Assembly: GCA_964521105.1 (NCBI GenBank)
Contig: CAZFPO010000060.1
Span: forward strand, 1-16,415
Reading direction: 5' to 3'
DNA length: 16,415 nt
DNA from: JAQUGA01 sp964521105
Lineage (GTDB): Bacteria > Bacteroidota > Bacteroidia > Bacteroidales > WCHB1-69
The notes beneath the pieces are model-generated. The model saw only the letters and a program-made list of their open reading frames with translations, ran no database searches and had not been told where the DNA came from. Positions 15,241 through 16,415 of this stretch are shown here, piece by piece. The first letter of the stretch is position 1, and the number at the start of each line of letters is the position of its first letter. A program made the translations under genes and the position numbers.

Positions 15241-16209
15241 TTATAAAGAAGGGGTAGAGGATTTATTTTTTTTATTGAATCGAGGGATTTCAAAAATACT
15301 AAATTGCAATCCAATTGTAGGTATTATAGTAATTCCGGAAGCATGAATAAATTTTTGATTTAAAATTTCATAATTTCCATAATCCTGATAATACATGGCA
15401 ATTGAGCCTAAAACATAAATGTATTTGTAACCAGCCTTTAAATTAATAAACATACCAAACGAATGGTAGTTTTTTTTGCTATTAAAAGGTTTAACTTCAA
15501 CCAAATCAGTTGAATTGGCAATGTGTGTGTAAATATTTTTCGGATTAAATCCATATTTTATCATTGAAAAATTATAAGCTAATCCAAACGAAAAAGCTCC
15601 ATATTTTTCTTCTTCACCAATAGGAGCACTAAATATTAATGGAAACAGAAAATCTTTACGTTCGAGTTCAAATCCTAAAAATTTTTGTACTTTGTTTAAT
15701 CCAAAAGGCAAATCGTACGATTGTTTAGAAAACTGAAACCCAATACTACCGCACATTCCACTCTTTTCAGGTTTATTAATGGTGCCTGTTGATCCCATAA
15801 ATTGAAAGGCTGCGTCAAAAACATGAACACCGGAGGCAAATTTATAACCTGCATCAAGTCGTTTGCAAATTCCGTATCTAAGATAAAAATCATAACCTGT
15901 TCCAATAGGATCAAGCGAGTATGACAGAGCTATTTTTTCTATTGCTGTGATTGATTCTTCTAATTTCACAGTATCTTCATTTATTAAATCAGTTGCGGTA
16001 GTAACTGCACCATCAATTAAACTAGTAGCTATTGATGATGAAAAATTTCCAGAAAAATTACCTCCAAAGCGAAACTGTTTATGAGGTGTAACTTTTCCAG
16101 AATTTGTAATTGCTCGAGGAGCAGCACAACTATACAATATTAATATTGTTAGAGTGATATAGAAATAGGATAAGTTTATTTTCTTATGTTGAAATTTTAT
16201 ACTTTTCAT
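15241..16209 (-). CDS. Lipoprotein with predicted outer-membrane beta-barrel, function unknown
   Basis: This 322-aa protein has a basic n-region (MKSIKFQHKK), a hydrophobic core and a lipobox LYSC, with lipid attachment expected at Cys28. The mature part contains many amphipathic strand-like segments (RFGGNFSGNFSSS, GYDFYLRYGICKRLDAGYKF, YGAFSFGLAYNFSMIKYGF, SFGMFINLKAGYKYIYVLGS, GITIIPTIGLQFSIFEI) typical of outer-membrane barrels. A barrel with a lipidated N-terminus is less common than an unlipidated one but is found in Bacteroidota. The C-terminal ~14 residues (FNKKNKSSTPSL) are polar and probably a periplasmic tail. I do not recognise a specific family. It has its own promoter and lies 107 bp upstream of the next barrel gene. 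Confidence 0.75.
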   Translation of the reverse strand: MKSIKFQHKKINLSYFYITLTILILYSCAAPRAITNSGKVTPHKQFRFGGNFSGNFSSSIATSLIDGAVTTATDLINEDTVKLEESITAIEKIALSYSLDPIGTGYDFYLRYGICKRLDAGYKFASGVHVFDAAFQFMGSTGTINKPEKSGMCGSIGFQFSKQSYDLPFGLNKVQKFLGFELERKDFLFPLIFSAPIGEEEKYGAFSFGLAYNFSMIKYGFNPKNIYTHIANSTDLVEVKPFNSKKNYHSFGMFINLKAGYKYIYVLGSIAMYYQDYGNYEILNQKFIHASGITIIPTIGLQFSIFEIPRFNKKNKSSTPSL

Positions 16210-16223
16210 ATAATACTTTTTTG

Positions 16224-16255
16224 CAAATTTATCATTAAATCCATTTTAATTTCAA
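16224..16255 (-). promoter_or_regulatory. Promoter of the lipoprotein-barrel gene
   Basis: On the - strand there is TTG (16255-16253), a 21-bp spacer and TAAATTTG (16231-16224), a good match to the Bacteroidota consensus. The start near 16217 leaves a leader of about 8 nt before ATG 16209. Confidence 0.55.
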
Positions 16256-16355
16256 TTATTGTTTTTTTTATTTCGATTAGATTATAGTTTTATGATTTTT
16301 TCTCCATGAAAATCAGCAAAGTATGAAAAACTCAAAAAAAAAGTTTAAAAAAGTG

Positions 16356-16384
16356 TTGTAGATAATAAAAAGTTATTACCTTTG
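16356..16384 (+). promoter_or_regulatory. Strong promoter for a gene beyond the right edge
   Basis: TTG (16356-16358), an 18-bp AT-rich spacer and TACCTTTG (16377-16384) match TTTG-N~19-TAnnTTTG. The TACCTTTGCA form is, as I recall, typical of highly expressed Bacteroidota units such as rRNA or ribosomal-protein operons. The predicted transcript starts near 16390 and opens with a small TCCC/GGGA hairpin (16388-16391 and 16398-16401). An ATG at 16410 could be a start codon, but only six bases follow, so the gene cannot be identified. Confidence 0.6.
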
Positions 16385-16415
16385 CAGTCCCAAAAGAGGG
16401 AAACTGAAAATGGGG

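Noticed and set aside
1..16415. CRISPR arrays, tRNA or rRNA genes, prophage or integrative-element borders
   Set aside because: I saw no regularly spaced repeats, no tRNA or rRNA sequence and no integrase or att-like repeats; the only mobile trace is the IS5 remnant.

Overview
The window looks like a piece of an AT-rich Bacteroidota genome, most likely a draft or metagenome assembly. Four things point to this phylum: a gliding-motility-associated/type IX secretion C-terminal domain, a FISUMP-domain lipoprotein, the phylum-specific -7 promoter element TAnnTTTG ahead of most transcription units, and scarce Shine-Dalgarno sequences. The species cannot be named from the sequence alone.

Layout. 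On the + strand (1-4099) are the 3' end of a TPR protein, a FISUMP lipoprotein, a secreted choloylglycine-hydrolase-type Ntn amidase, and the N-terminal half of an IS5-family transposase. The transposase remnant ends inside a perfect palindrome with 25-bp arms. From 4133 to 16209 every gene is on the - strand, in four units. Read in the direction of transcription they are: (i) an orphan beta-barrel lipoprotein (16209-15241); (ii) outer-membrane barrel, LolE-like permease, dgt, rlmH (15133-11479); (iii) rsgA, dtd, MazG-like pyrophosphohydrolase, AI-2E-family permease, radical SAM/SPASM protein (11401-7575); (iv) a T9SS type B surface protein followed by ribE (7467-4133). Genes inside units ii-iv are separated by about 10 bp or less, or overlap. 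A strong + strand promoter at the right edge drives a gene that lies outside the window.

The two runs of 100 N are not real gaps. Each is flanked by the same 55 bases on both sides, so the contigs overlap and should be merged by deleting 155 bp. After merging, the surface protein regains its intact sorting domain (856 aa) and dgt becomes a full-length 408-aa enzyme. As deposited, both genes look broken.

Functionally the - strand block mixes housekeeping (30S maturation by RsgA, 23S methylation by RlmH, D-aminoacyl-tRNA clearance by Dtd, nucleotide clean-up by Dgt and the MazG-like protein, riboflavin synthesis) with envelope and secretion functions. I see no defence island, CRISPR array, RNA gene or clear new multi-gene system. 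The most informative items are the repairable assembly breaks, the IS remnant with its palindrome, the uncharacterised radical SAM/SPASM gene overlapping the end of the rsgA operon, and the secreted Ntn hydrolase.
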